Below, one piece after another: positions 52,249 through 61,993 of a stretch of DNA of 64,000 nucleotides. Numbering within the stretch: the first letter of the stretch is position 1; the number at the start of each line of letters is the position of its first letter. The stretch lies in contig JAGVVL010000029.1 of the NCBI GenBank assembly GCA_018287875.1, positions 62,001 through 126,000 on the forward strand, given 5' to 3'. Under the pieces are notes generated by a model, which made no database searches, was not told where the DNA came from, and saw only the letters and a program-made list of their open reading frames with translations. Both the position numbers and the translations under genes were made by a program. The DNA comes from Nigrospora sphaerica (taxonomy: Eukaryota; Ascomycota; Sordariomycetes; Amphisphaeriales; Apiosporaceae).

Positions 52249-53485
52249 AGTTGCTTTCTAATAAATGCAGATATTTCATTATAAGAAAAATATTGGCTAT
52301 CACTATTATAAAATTGATACTCCCATTTATCGCCCTTAAGACCTTCTGCATTAATAATAATGCGATGTGGAATGCCAATTAAATCTATGTCGGCAAAAGT
52401 AACTCCAGGTCGCACGATTCGATCTTCTAGCAACACTTCTACCCCTTCTGATTCTAGGGCATGGTGTAAGCGATTGGCAGCTTCTTTTACTTCATGGTTT
52501 TTATGATAATGGATAGGAATAATTACCACTTGAAACGGCACCATGGATTTTGGTAAACGCATTTTACCTTCTTTGTGATATTGCTCGATGGCAGCCGCGA
52601 CGATACGAGAAATGCCCATGCCATAACAACCCATTTCTATATTCTTTAGGGAACCATCCGCTGTTGTAACAGTCGCATGCATGGCTTGACTATATTGATC
52701 ACCTAACTGGAAAATATGCCCTACTTCAATGCCGCGAGTCGATTGTAAAGCCTCTGTCTGTTTTGCCTGGCCAGAATCGAGTAATTCCTGATTGATTGCA
52801 TAATCTTCGGTTTCACTATACATCAATACATCCTCTCCAACAGCTGAGATGGCATGAAATTCATGAGACTTATACCCTCCTATCTTACCGTTATCGGCTT
52901 GCACCACTTTAACGGTTAATCCAATCCTTTCAAAAATCCTCATATAAGCCTGGTACATGACTTGGTAGGTCTCTTCCAAAGAAGTTTTATCGACATGGAA
53001 AGAATAGGCATCTTTCATCAAAAACTCTCTGCCGCGCATGATTCCAAAACGAGGCCGCTTTTCATCTCTCACCTTAGTCTGTATTTGATATAAAACGAAT
53101 GGCAGTTGTTTATAACTACGAATCTCTTTTCGAATCAAATCCGTAATGACTTCTTCGTGCGTCGGGCCTAAACAAAAATCACGTTGATGACGATCAGAAA
53201 AGCGCAATAATTCTGTTCCATACTTATTCCATCGACCCGTTTCTTGCCATAATTCTGAAGGTTGTAACATAGGCATCAGACATTCTTGGGCGCCTATCTT
53301 ATCCATTTCAGTTCTAACCATCGCTTCTACTTTACGTAACACTCGAAGGCCTAATGGCAGCCATGTATAGATACCAGAGGCTAATTTTCGGATAAAGCCC
53401 CTCGCAACATTAGTTGATGACTAACAATTTCTGCTTCAGCGGGTGATTCTTTTAACGTGCTTAAATATAATTGACTACTATACAT
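52245..53485 (-). CDS. proS: Prolyl-tRNA synthetase lacking the insertion domain
   Basis: Class II synthetase, about 413 aa after repair. The start [20 protein letters not shown], motif 2 [19 protein letters not shown] and the C-terminal part ([34 protein letters not shown]) are clearly gammaproteobacterial. The roughly 180-aa YbaK-like editing insertion expected between motifs 2 and 3 is missing; [10 protein letters not shown] passes through a short linker to [12 protein letters not shown]. One break at a C/G run of four (53398-53401). ATG 53485 overlaps the pilin stop by 8 nt. Confidence 0.93.
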
Positions 53486-53906
53486 ACTTACTCTCCCCAA
53501 CAATCACTATAGGTCCCTTCCCTTTATAATTTCTTTGTCCTTTTGCATTACAACTCAGCTGCCTACATTGTTTATCTTTAAAGGTGGGTGTGGCAGTGAT
53601 TTGATAATCTTCTGAATCAGCATGCGTAATACTCAGGCTATACCATCCTCGTTGTGTGCGCTCTTTCAACCCTAACGCGTTTATACTCACGCCTTGATAG
53701 CCCTCTATATTAGTAGATTTGTATTTTTCCAATAGAAGGCTTGCTTCTAATAAAGCAAAACGCCCTTCGAGTCGCTTAACTTTTATATAATAGTTAGTAT
53801 AAGCAGGAAGGGCGATACTACTTAAGACAGCAATTAATACGAATACCACCATGAGTTCAATTAAACTAAATCCGTTTGAATGCTTAGCAATAAAACGAGA
53901 TGACAT
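53478..53906 (-). CDS. Type IV pilin-like protein (PilE type)
   Basis: Intact, 142 aa. Short basic leader then [25 protein letters not shown], i.e. a prepilin cleavage site G|F with Glu5 and the hydrophobic alpha1 helix. C-terminal domain has a Cys pair ([12 protein letters not shown]). It could be a minor pilin or pseudopilin. It is packed between sppA (adjacent) and proS (8-nt overlap). Confidence 0.88.
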   Translation of the reverse strand: MSSRFIAKHSNGFSLIELMVVFVLIAVLSSIALPAYTNYYIKVKRLEGRFALLEASLLLEKYKSTNIEGYQGVSINALGLKERTQRGWYSLSITHADSEDYQITATPTFKDKQCRQLSCNAKGQRNYKGKGPIVIVGESKYV

Positions 53907-54974
53907 TTAATGAATCAACCCAATTAATGGATCAGTAAGACCCTGTAGCGCATAAGCGAGACCCATGATAGGCTCTCCAAGTCCTTTTAAAGCTTCTGCT
54001 TCTACGGTTGGGGCAGACCAGCCCATGCCTGTGACTTTTCTGAGTTGGGAGAGCCAATGACCGTAATAAGTGTAATCCACTAAATCATAGACTTGATGTT
54101 TATTCAAAATATGATCGATACCACCTAACTGATCAATTAAGCCTAAACGCATTGCTTGCGTCCCTATCCAAATTCGACCTGAGAATAATTCAGGGGCATT
54201 TTGAGATAAATTAACTAACTTTTCACCTCGTCCTTTTTTAATATCATCTATAAATATTTTATGAGATTCATCTTGCATTTCTTTTAAGATTTGAACATGC
54301 TCTTGTTTTAACGGAGAATACGGATCCAACATGCCTTTTTTATCTCCTGAAGTCATTAAGCGACGTTCAATCCCTAATTTATTTAATGCTTTTTCATAGC
54401 CAAACCCCATACCACCGAACATCGTACCTAAAGAGCCAATCATACTATTAGAGTATGCGTAGATTTCATTACAAGCAGAAGCTACATGATATGCTGCAGA
54501 CGCACAAACTTCATCACATACTGCATAAATAGGAATATTAGGATGTTTTTGACGAAAATACGCAATATTCTCAACAATCTTCGTGCTTTGTACAGCAGCA
54601 CCACCAGGACTATTAATTCTTATGACAATAGCTGTGGTATTAGGATTAGAAAAGGCTTGCTTTAAAGAAATAGTTAGCTTTTCGGAAGTGCTTGGCATTC
54701 CCGCATCAAAACTACCATGAATCGGACCTCTTAAGGTAATCAATCCAATATGTTTTTTGTTGATGACTTTAGCATCAGGCTGATTTGAGTGAGTGATACT
54801 TCGTACCGTAGAATTAATTTGTCTAAATAAGGCAATACCAATGCCGCTAAAAAGCAACACGAAAACACCGAGTCTGAATAAATCCCAATATTTTCGACGT
54901 TGCTGATATTGAAATATCTTTTGAATCATCCCTTCCATACTTAGCTTAGAAGGTGGTTGCTGTTTATCTGACAT
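53907..54974 (-). CDS. sppA: Signal peptide peptidase SppA-like S49 protease
   Basis: Intact, 355 aa. One N-terminal membrane span (FRLGVFVLLFSGIGIALF) and a single S49 protease domain: INSPGGAAVQST, the Ser nucleophile in CDEVCASAAYHVAS, GSLGTMFG, and a candidate catalytic Lys in TSGDKKGMLDPYSP. The short single-domain form resembles the 36-kDa SppA of many bacteria. It would act at the periplasmic face on signal peptides. Confidence 0.92.
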   Translation of the reverse strand: MSDKQQPPSKLSMEGMIQKIFQYQQRRKYWDLFRLGVFVLLFSGIGIALFRQINSTVRSITHSNQPDAKVINKKHIGLITLRGPIHGSFDAGMPSTSEKLTISLKQAFSNPNTTAIVIRINSPGGAAVQSTKIVENIAYFRQKHPNIPIYAVCDEVCASAAYHVASACNEIYAYSNSMIGSLGTMFGGMGFGYEKALNKLGIERRLMTSGDKKGMLDPYSPLKQEHVQILKEMQDESHKIFIDDIKKGRGEKLVNLSQNAPELFSGRIWIGTQAMRLGLIDQLGGIDHILNKHQVYDLVDYTYYGHWLSQLRKVTGMGWSAPTVEAEALKGLGEPIMGLAYALQGLTDPLIGLIH

Positions 54975-55047
54975 AACTAACTATTTAAAATGAAAGGTAA
55001 AGTCCCCATAATAGCATTGTCCTTTTAACATAGGAATAGGAGAATAT

Positions 55048-57662
55048 ATGATGAATCCAAATAAATTAACTCCAAACTTACAAGCCGCAATAGCGGATGC
55101 ACAATCTATCGCTATAAAAGAAAACCATTCAACCATCGAAGGAGTGCATGTTTTAAAAGCATTGCTTGAACAAGCCCAAGGCACCATACCTGCCTTGTTA
55201 GCTAAAACCGATATTCCATTATCGAATATTAAGCAAAAGGTCGATCAAGCAATTGCCCAATTACCAAAACTAGCAAAACCCTCTAATGAAGTAGGAATCT
55301 CTAGAAGCCTACAACAACTATTTAATGTCGCGGATCAAAAAGCTTTGGCTTGGAAAGACCACTATATCACGAGTGAAATCTTTCTACTTGCGATAGCAGA
55401 GAGTGAAGATCCAAGTGGCCAGATACTAAGAACCTCCAATCTTAGTAGCGCAGCCATAGAAAAAGCGATTGAAAACTTAAGAGATGGAAAAAAGCGGATG
55501 ACCCTAATATAGAAGAACATTATGAAGTATTAAAAAAATACACAATTGATTTTACAGCATTAGCCGAAGCCAATAAGTTAGATCCAGTGATCGGTCGAGA
55601 TAATGAAATTCGACGTGCTATCCAAATATTACAAAGACGCACTAAAAATAATCCCGTATTAATTGGTCCGCCAGGTGTGGGGAAAACTGCAATTATTGAA
55701 GGACTCGCACAACGAATTATTCAGAAAAAGGAGTCCCTGAAGGGATGCAGAACCGACGCATTATTGCATTAGACTTGGCCGCTTTAATTGCAGGCACTAA
55801 ATATCGCGGTGAATTTGAAGAACGACTGAAAGCCATTTTAAAGGCCATCGAGAAAAAATCAGATCAATTTATTTTATTTATTGATGAATTACATACGTTA
55901 GTAGGAGCAGGTCAAGCGGAAGGCTCAATGGATGCTGGTAATATGTTAAAGCCTGCTTTAGCTCGAGGGCAATTACATTGTATTGGGGCGACTACACTCA
56001 ATGAATATCGGGACTCTATTGAAAAAGATGCAGCCCTAGAAAGGCGCTTTCAAACTGTTTTAGTGAACGAACCGACCCAAGAAGATACCATTGCTATTTT
56101 ACGGGGTTTGAAATCTCGATATGAAATACATCATGGAGTCGCTATTTCGGATAATGCAGTGATTGCCGCTGTCAATTTATCAAATCGTTATTTAACAGAG
56201 CGACAACAGCCTGACAAATCCATTGATCTATTGGACGAAGCAGCCAGTCAAGTACGTATCGGTATTGATTCTAAGCCTGAAGAGTTAGATAGTTTATACG
56301 GAAAACTATCTACTATGAAAGTAGAAATCGAAGCCTTACGCAAAGAAAATGACTCGGAATCTGCACAACGTTTACGTACTTTACAAGAAGAAGTAACAAA
56401 ATTTGAAGCACAATACCGAGAACTTGAAGCCATTTGGCAGGCTGAAAAAATAGCTTACAAAATGAGCAACAGATTAAAACTGCTTTAGACCAAGCGCATT
56501 TTGAACTAGATCAAGCAGGCCGTGAGGCAAATTTTGCACACATGTCTGAGTTAAGATACGGTCGGATCCCAGCACTTGAAAAGCAATTACAACAGGCACG
56601 CGAACTCAATGAGAAAGAAAAAATCATCAATTTATGCGAACGCGTGTTACTGAAAAGGAAGTGGCTCGCGTATTGTCTCAATGGACCCATATCCCAGTCA
56701 GTAAGATGATGGAAAGCGAGCGAGATAAACTCCTTCATATGGAAGACTATCTCCATCAAAAAGTAGTCGGACAAGACTTAGCGGTCAGTAGTATTGCCAA
56801 TACCATACGCCGTAGTCGGTCTGGTTTAGCAGATCCTAATAAACCTATTGGGTCTTTCTTGTTTTGTGGGCCGACTGGGGTAGGGAAAACAAAACTCTGT
56901 TTGACACTGGCCGATACCTTATTTGATTCTTACCAATCGATGGTTCGACTAGATATGTCAGAGTTTATGGAAAAACACTCTAGTGCACGCTTAATTGGAG
57001 CTCCTCCAGGATATGTCGGGTATGAACAAGGCGGTGAATTAACGGAAGCTGTACGACGTAAACCATATTCAGTGGTTTTGCTTGATGAAATTGAAAAAGC
57101 ACACCCCGATGTATTAAATATATTACTTCAAGTATTAGATGAAGGTCGTTTAACCGATGGAAAAGGTCGGGTTGTCAACTTCCGAAACACCATTATTATT
57201 ATGACTTCTAATGTAGGCTCTGAAATTATTCAAACCCTTGCACCAAAAGAAGATGAAAATACTTTACAACGCACCACCACAGAAATCATTAGTCAGCACT
57301 TTAAACCCGAATTCATCAATCGTATTGATGACATTATTGTTTTCCATCCATTGAAACCAGAGCATTTGCGAGAAATAGTAGAGATTGAACTACAACGCTT
57401 AAAAGCCCGTTTACAACATCATGGTTTCAATGTCATAATCAGTAAGAAAGCCTTAGAATATTTAGCAAAAGAAGGATTTGATCCAGTATATGGAGCAAGA
57501 CCCTTGAAAAGAAAGATTCAACAACTATTAGAGAATCCGATTGCGCAAGGTATTCTAGAACAACAATATGAAGCAAAGGATACGATTCGTATTGATTATG
57601 AACAAGATAAGTTAAGTATCCAAGGGGTACAGAGTACAACAACTAGTGATAACAATGCGTGA
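55048..57662 (+). CDS. clpB: Disaggregase ClpB
   Basis: ClpB rescues aggregated proteins with DnaK. N-domain, first AAA+ with GPPGVGKT and [20 protein letters not shown], coiled-coil middle domain ([19 protein letters not shown]) and second AAA+ with GPTGVGKT and [12 protein letters not shown]. Four breaks at A-runs near 55488, 55724, 56459 and 56618, each one base short. Repaired about 872 aa, normal. A good AGGAG precedes ATG 55048. The last bases overlap the next gene by 8 nt. Confidence 0.95.
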
Positions 57663-58376
57663 CGAATCTCCCACACTAAAGATCGATTTAGAAATCAAGT
57701 CATTGCAAAACAAGCAATGGCTTGATTTATTAGAGTACATAAATCAGAACTATGCAGAGTTGCCTTATATCTTCACTACTACTTTTTTAGAAAATATTCA
57801 AAATCATATAAAGCAAAATGAAGATCAGGAAAAAGAAGAAGCATTAAAGGTATTTGAAAACTTAAATGCAAGACTTCCAGGCCCCAATGTATCTGCCCCT
57901 TCTTTCCTACAACGTGGGAAATCAATGGACAGAAAAATAGCACGGCTACCCTATACCAATCTTACGAGTCACATAGTAAAGAAAGTGTTTTTCAGATCAG
58001 AATTGACAACACCTACATAAAAGGAACCCGCTTATCCCACAACACCATTGGCTTTACACTTTCTAATAACGTGCGTAAGAACGCCGCAGTCTTATATAGC
58101 TTTATCTCACAAGATACCGAACAGATGATAAAGTTAGATGAAAAATGGAAGGGTAGCGAGCTACTGTTTTATTATTTGCTGGCATATCAAAAGTTATATA
58201 ATCAGCTTAAATTACCTAACAAAAAAAATGGTTCTGATTTTTCAATAAAAATCAGATGGGGTGACCAAAAAGAAGGACTAAGTCCTTCTGATGAAAAATT
58301 GGATGCTACCATTCGAGAGATTACTAGAGGAGATAGCGAGATACAAAGGTTATTTCAATTAAACAATCATCCATAA
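57655..58376 (+). CDS. Uncharacterised protein downstream of clpB
   Basis: About 240 aa after repair; soluble, no recognised domain. N-terminal helices ([20 protein letters not shown]) lead to a basic Ser/Pro region ([14 protein letters not shown]), then a second part with [12 protein letters not shown] strands and helices ([19 protein letters not shown]). A break near 57965 needs one added base to join the halves; unlike the others it is not in an obvious homopolymer. It overlaps the clpB stop, so it is translated from the same mRNA. Confidence 0.6.
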
Positions 58377-58384
58377 ATCAAAGT

Positions 58385-58406
58385 GGCTCTCTCAAAAGGG
58401 AGAACC
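58385..58406. terminator. Hairpin between convergent genes
   Basis: GGCTCTCTC-AAAA-GGGAGAACC (9 bp, one mismatch, one G-T pair) lies between the clpB-downstream gene and the HAD-like gene and probably ends both transcripts. Confidence 0.45.
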
Positions 58407-58414
58407 ATCCGACT

Positions 58415-59196
58415 TTAGCTAGATAAACGCATACTGGGTGAGTGTTCTTCTGTTAATTTGATTTGAAAAAGTGCAGATATAATTCCGTAACAATCTTCTG
58501 TACTATAAATTGTTCTTTTTTGCCCTAAATCCATACATCGATTTAAATCGCCACCAGAGGGTCTCAGCCATACCCAGTCAATTCCATTGCTTTGAGCGAC
58601 TGCCTTGGCACCATCATCAGTAAGGCTATTAGCAAAGACTCCTTCAACACTTTCTTTACCAATAATAACAGTATTTTGTTTTGTGATATCTGAAAATCTT
58701 GGTTCGATAAGTTCTTCCCAAATCTTTGGGTTTGGAAGTCGCAAACCACTGGTTTCAGTAGGAATAATGTCTATATAATCACTTAAGCTATGCTTCTCTA
58801 GTACCGCCTGTATGAACTCAATCGCCCGAAAACCAATAATTAAATTTTTATAACCCTCGTTAGAAAATTTAATAATCGCTTCTTTAATGTGAGGGAGTAA
58901 TTGAATATTTGCTAATCTTCTCTCCTGTTCTTTTGCTTGATAGGTGTTAGATAATTCTTCACGAACCTCAAGCGCATATTCCCCAAAAATATCCCTTTCA
59001 TTCATCCCCTGATTTAATAAGCTCTCAATGCTTTCAGGAGTTGGGACATTTAATGTTGGATGGTTTTGAGCGACTGCTTCAAAGGTAGCCAGTAATTGAT
59101 CACAAGCAGTGGATGTTATATCACCACCTAATAAGTAACCTTCTTTTTTTCACTAAATACCACACCATCGGCTGCCCATATAATATACTTTGTCAT
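58415..59196 (-). CDS. HAD-superfamily-like protein with degenerate active site
   Basis: About 260 aa after repair. The fold pattern fits HAD hydrolases: motif I position YIIWAADGVVF, motif II region NLIIGFRAIEF, motif III LPNPKIWEELIE, motif IV VIIGKESVEGVFAN. The nucleophilic Asp of the usual DxDG is Ala, and the Asp of motif IV (GDs) is Lys, so phosphatase activity looks unlikely. One break at a T/A run of seven (59144-59150). ATG 59196. Could be a binding or regulatory relative. Confidence 0.6.
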
Positions 59197-59282
59197 TATC
59201 TACCCTCTGCTTCAATACAAATGAATTACCTTTTACAGTAACAGTGTACAAAAATAAAACAAGTGGTTAAATCTACTACTCA

Positions 59283-59300
59283 CTACCCTAAAAAGGGTAG
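59283..59300. terminator. Short hairpin after hslU
   Basis: CTACCC-TAAAAA-GGGTAG, a perfect 6-bp stem just past the hslU stop. No T-run follows, so function is uncertain. Confidence 0.35.
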
Positions 59301-59306
59301 AGAACG

Positions 59307-60838
59307 CTATAAAATATAGTGGGTAGACTCTTCATCTTCAAAAAGTGAAGCTAGTTTTTTATTCACATAATCCAAATCAATTGTAATGTCTTTCTCGACT
59401 AACTCAGTGGCTTCAAAGGAAAGCTCTTCTAATAAAAGCTCCATCACCGTATAGAGACGTCTTGCTCCAAGATTTTCTACTTTTTCATTCGTTAGATAGG
59501 CAATTTCAGCAATACGTCGAACGGCATCTTCACTAAACTGAATATTAACCCCTCCGTTTCAAATAAAGCTTTATATTGGGTGATCAATGAGGCATGACGC
59601 TCTGTTAAGATACGTTCAAAATCTTTAGCAGTCAGTGGATAAAATTCCACTCGTATAGGTAGTCTACCTTGTAACTCAGGGATTAAATCAGACGGTTTTT
59701 GTCCTGATTGGAAAGCTCCAGCCGTAATAAATAAAATATGATCAGTTCTTACCATGCCGTATTTAGTAGAGACCACACACCCTTCGATTAGAGGTAACAG
59801 ATCCCTTTGCACCCCTTCCCGTGACACATCTGAGCCAGAGATATCGCCTCGACGGCAGACCTTGTCGATTTCATCAATAAAAACAATCCCATACTCTTCT
59901 ACCCATTCAATGGCTTTGTTTTTTAACTCTTCTTCATTCAGTAACTTATCTGCTTCTTCCTGTTGAAGTAACTTAATCGCATCCTTCACTTTCAGACGAT
60001 GACTGCGCATACGGCCAGTATTCAAACTTTGCATGACATTCTGTAATTGGCTAGTCATTTCTTCCATACCAGGAGGACCCATAATCTCTACGCCGATGCC
60101 GTGATTAGATACCTCAATGGTGATTTCTTCTTCATCTAATAACCCTTCTTTTAAACGCTTACGATACAAAGATTCCATAGAAGGATCGTCTGACTCATCC
60201 TCTTCCATCTCAGCAGAAGAACTCACTTTATGGTTAGCTAATATAGCCTGCAAAATACGATCTTCCACTACCTCACTTACTTGGTGCATTAACTTTTCAA
60301 CCTCTTCTTCTCGTACAGCCTTAAAAGCAGTATCGATTAGGTCCTTAATAATAGAGATGACATCACGACCCATATACCCTACTTCAGTAAATACTGTTGC
60401 ATCTACTTTAATAACAGGACAGTTGGTAATGCTCGCAATCCGACGCACCGCCTCAGTTTTTCCAACGCCTGAAGGGCCTTGCATTAAAATATTTTTAGGA
60501 GTGACTTCTTTTCGTAACCAAAGCGGTAATTGCATACGGCGTCTTCGGTTGCGTACTGCAATCGCTAATGCTCGTTTAGCTTCTTTTTGCTGGATAATAT
60601 AGCGATCCAGCTCTTCTACAATTTCCCTTGAGGATAAGTCTTGTCCGCGAATGCTTGACTTGCTATTTTCAATGGCATCATCACTTGAGTCTTTTTGATC
60701 CTTTTCGACTTCATCCGATTGCACTGAGTCGATCTCCTCGTGTTTTAAATCTTCTACCCTATTATTGTCCTGTGCAGTTGGCATGCCAGTCAATAGTTCA
60801 TCATGATGGGCATCAGACATATTTTTTTTAATAGACAT
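59307..60838 (-). CDS. hslU: ATP-dependent protease ATPase subunit HslU
   Basis: HslU unfolds substrates for HslV. Conserved core: [20 protein letters not shown], Walker A GPSGVGKT, Walker [23 protein letters not shown], sensor [11 protein letters not shown], and the C-terminal tail ending HYIL that inserts into HslV. Compared with about 443 aa usually, this is about 510 aa because roughly 65 acidic residues (for example [20 protein letters not shown]) precede the usual start. One break at a C/G run of four (59549-59552) near the C-terminus. ATG 60838 lies 13 bp after hslV. Confidence 0.94.
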
Positions 60839-60851
60839 GGTATCCTCTATT

Positions 60852-61415
60852 TCACAGTTTGGGTTTATCATCGAGTGACGAAATTTCTTGGAACGTATGG
60901 TGATGGCTAGTAAATACACATAAATCCGCCGCAATATTTAAACTGCGCGCCACCACTTCTTTGGCAGATAATGAGGTATTTTGTAACAACGCTAAGGCCG
61001 CCGACTGAGCATAAGGTGCGCCTGAGCCAATCGCAATTAAGTCATTTTCTGGTTCAATAACGTCCCCATTTCCACTCACCATAAAGGAATTATTCGCATC
61101 TGCAACTGCTAACATGGCTTCTAAGCGTCTTAATATACGATCAGACCGCCAATCTTTTGCTAATTCTAAAACGGAGCGTTTCAATCTACCAGAATATTGA
61201 GCTAACTTTGTTTCAAAGCGTTCTAACAAAGTCATCGCATCAGCCGTTGCTCCTGCAAACCCCACTAAAATAGGATATTTTTCTAGACGGTATACCTTGC
61301 ACGCTGTAGATTTTAATATAATTGAATTACCTAAGGTAATTTGGCCATCTCCACCGATGACCACAGAATCGCCTCGACGCACTAATAATATGGTTGTACC
61401 ATGAAGTGATTGCAT
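60852..61415 (-). CDS. hslV: ATP-dependent protease proteolytic subunit HslV
   Basis: Threonine protease of the HslUV complex. Intact, 187 aa from ATG 61415 ([16 protein letters not shown]). The catalytic Thr follows HG, so a short propeptide must be removed, unlike the MTT start of enterobacteria. [22 protein letters not shown] and [13 protein letters not shown] are conserved. Confidence 0.95.
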   Translation of the reverse strand: MQSLHGTTILLVRRGDSVVIGGDGQITLGNSIILKSTACKVYRLEKYPILVGFAGATADAMTLLERFETKLAQYSGRLKRSVLELAKDWRSDRILRRLEAMLAVADANNSFMVSGNGDVIEPENDLIAIGSGAPYAQSAALALLQNTSLSAKEVVARSLNIAADLCVFTSHHHTFQEISSLDDKPKL

Positions 61416-61510
61416 AACAACTGACTGAATAAATAAATAGTAAGTACTTACCATAGTGGTGACGCTTAATATACTTTTCAATACTTTCTCGAATAAAAAA
61501 CAAAAAATTC

Positions 61511-61957
61511 ATGACAAAATGTGAAAAACAACTGGGTTTTACTTTGTTAGAGATGATGATTGTGATCGCGATTGTAGGATTATTAATGACCTTATCCATT
61601 CCAAGTTATCAACGCTATACTCAACGTGCTAAATTCACTGAAGTCATCCAGGCAGTATTGCCTTATAAATTAGGCATCACCTTATGTGCGTATCAACAAG
61701 GAGACCTCAGTGCTTGTAGTGCAGACGGCCCACATATTCCTGAGAGTTTTAACTCTAAAGATAAAAAAACTGGCTACATACGCAGTATTCAAGTAGAACC
61801 AGAAGGAAAAATTGTAGCGACTTCCCAAAACATTAAACTAGATAAAAAAGTTGCTTTTACCTATACTTTAAAACCTAGTTTACACGCCAATGGTACTTGT
61901 CAATGGACAGTTGACAACAGTTCACCGGATAGCTGCAAACATTATCATTTATGTTAG
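61511..61957 (+). CDS. Type IV pilin-like protein (PilA type)
   Basis: Intact, 148 aa. Prepilin start QLGFTLLEMMIVIAIVGLLM with cleavage at G|F and Glu5. C-terminal disulphide pairs possible (CAYQQGDLSAC; TCQWTVDNSSPDSC). Resembles a major pilin or pseudopilin. It diverges from hslV and precedes ileS by 36 bp; in some gammaproteobacteria pilins or their assembly genes neighbour ileS-lspA. Confidence 0.88.
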   Translation: MTKCEKQLGFTLLEMMIVIAIVGLLMTLSIPSYQRYTQRAKFTEVIQAVLPYKLGITLCAYQQGDLSACSADGPHIPESFNSKDKKTGYIRSIQVEPEGKIVATSQNIKLDKKVAFTYTLKPSLHANGTCQWTVDNSSPDSCKHYHLC

Positions 61958-61993
61958 CTTGTTAAAATTTTTGAACCTTTCAAGATAATTATT

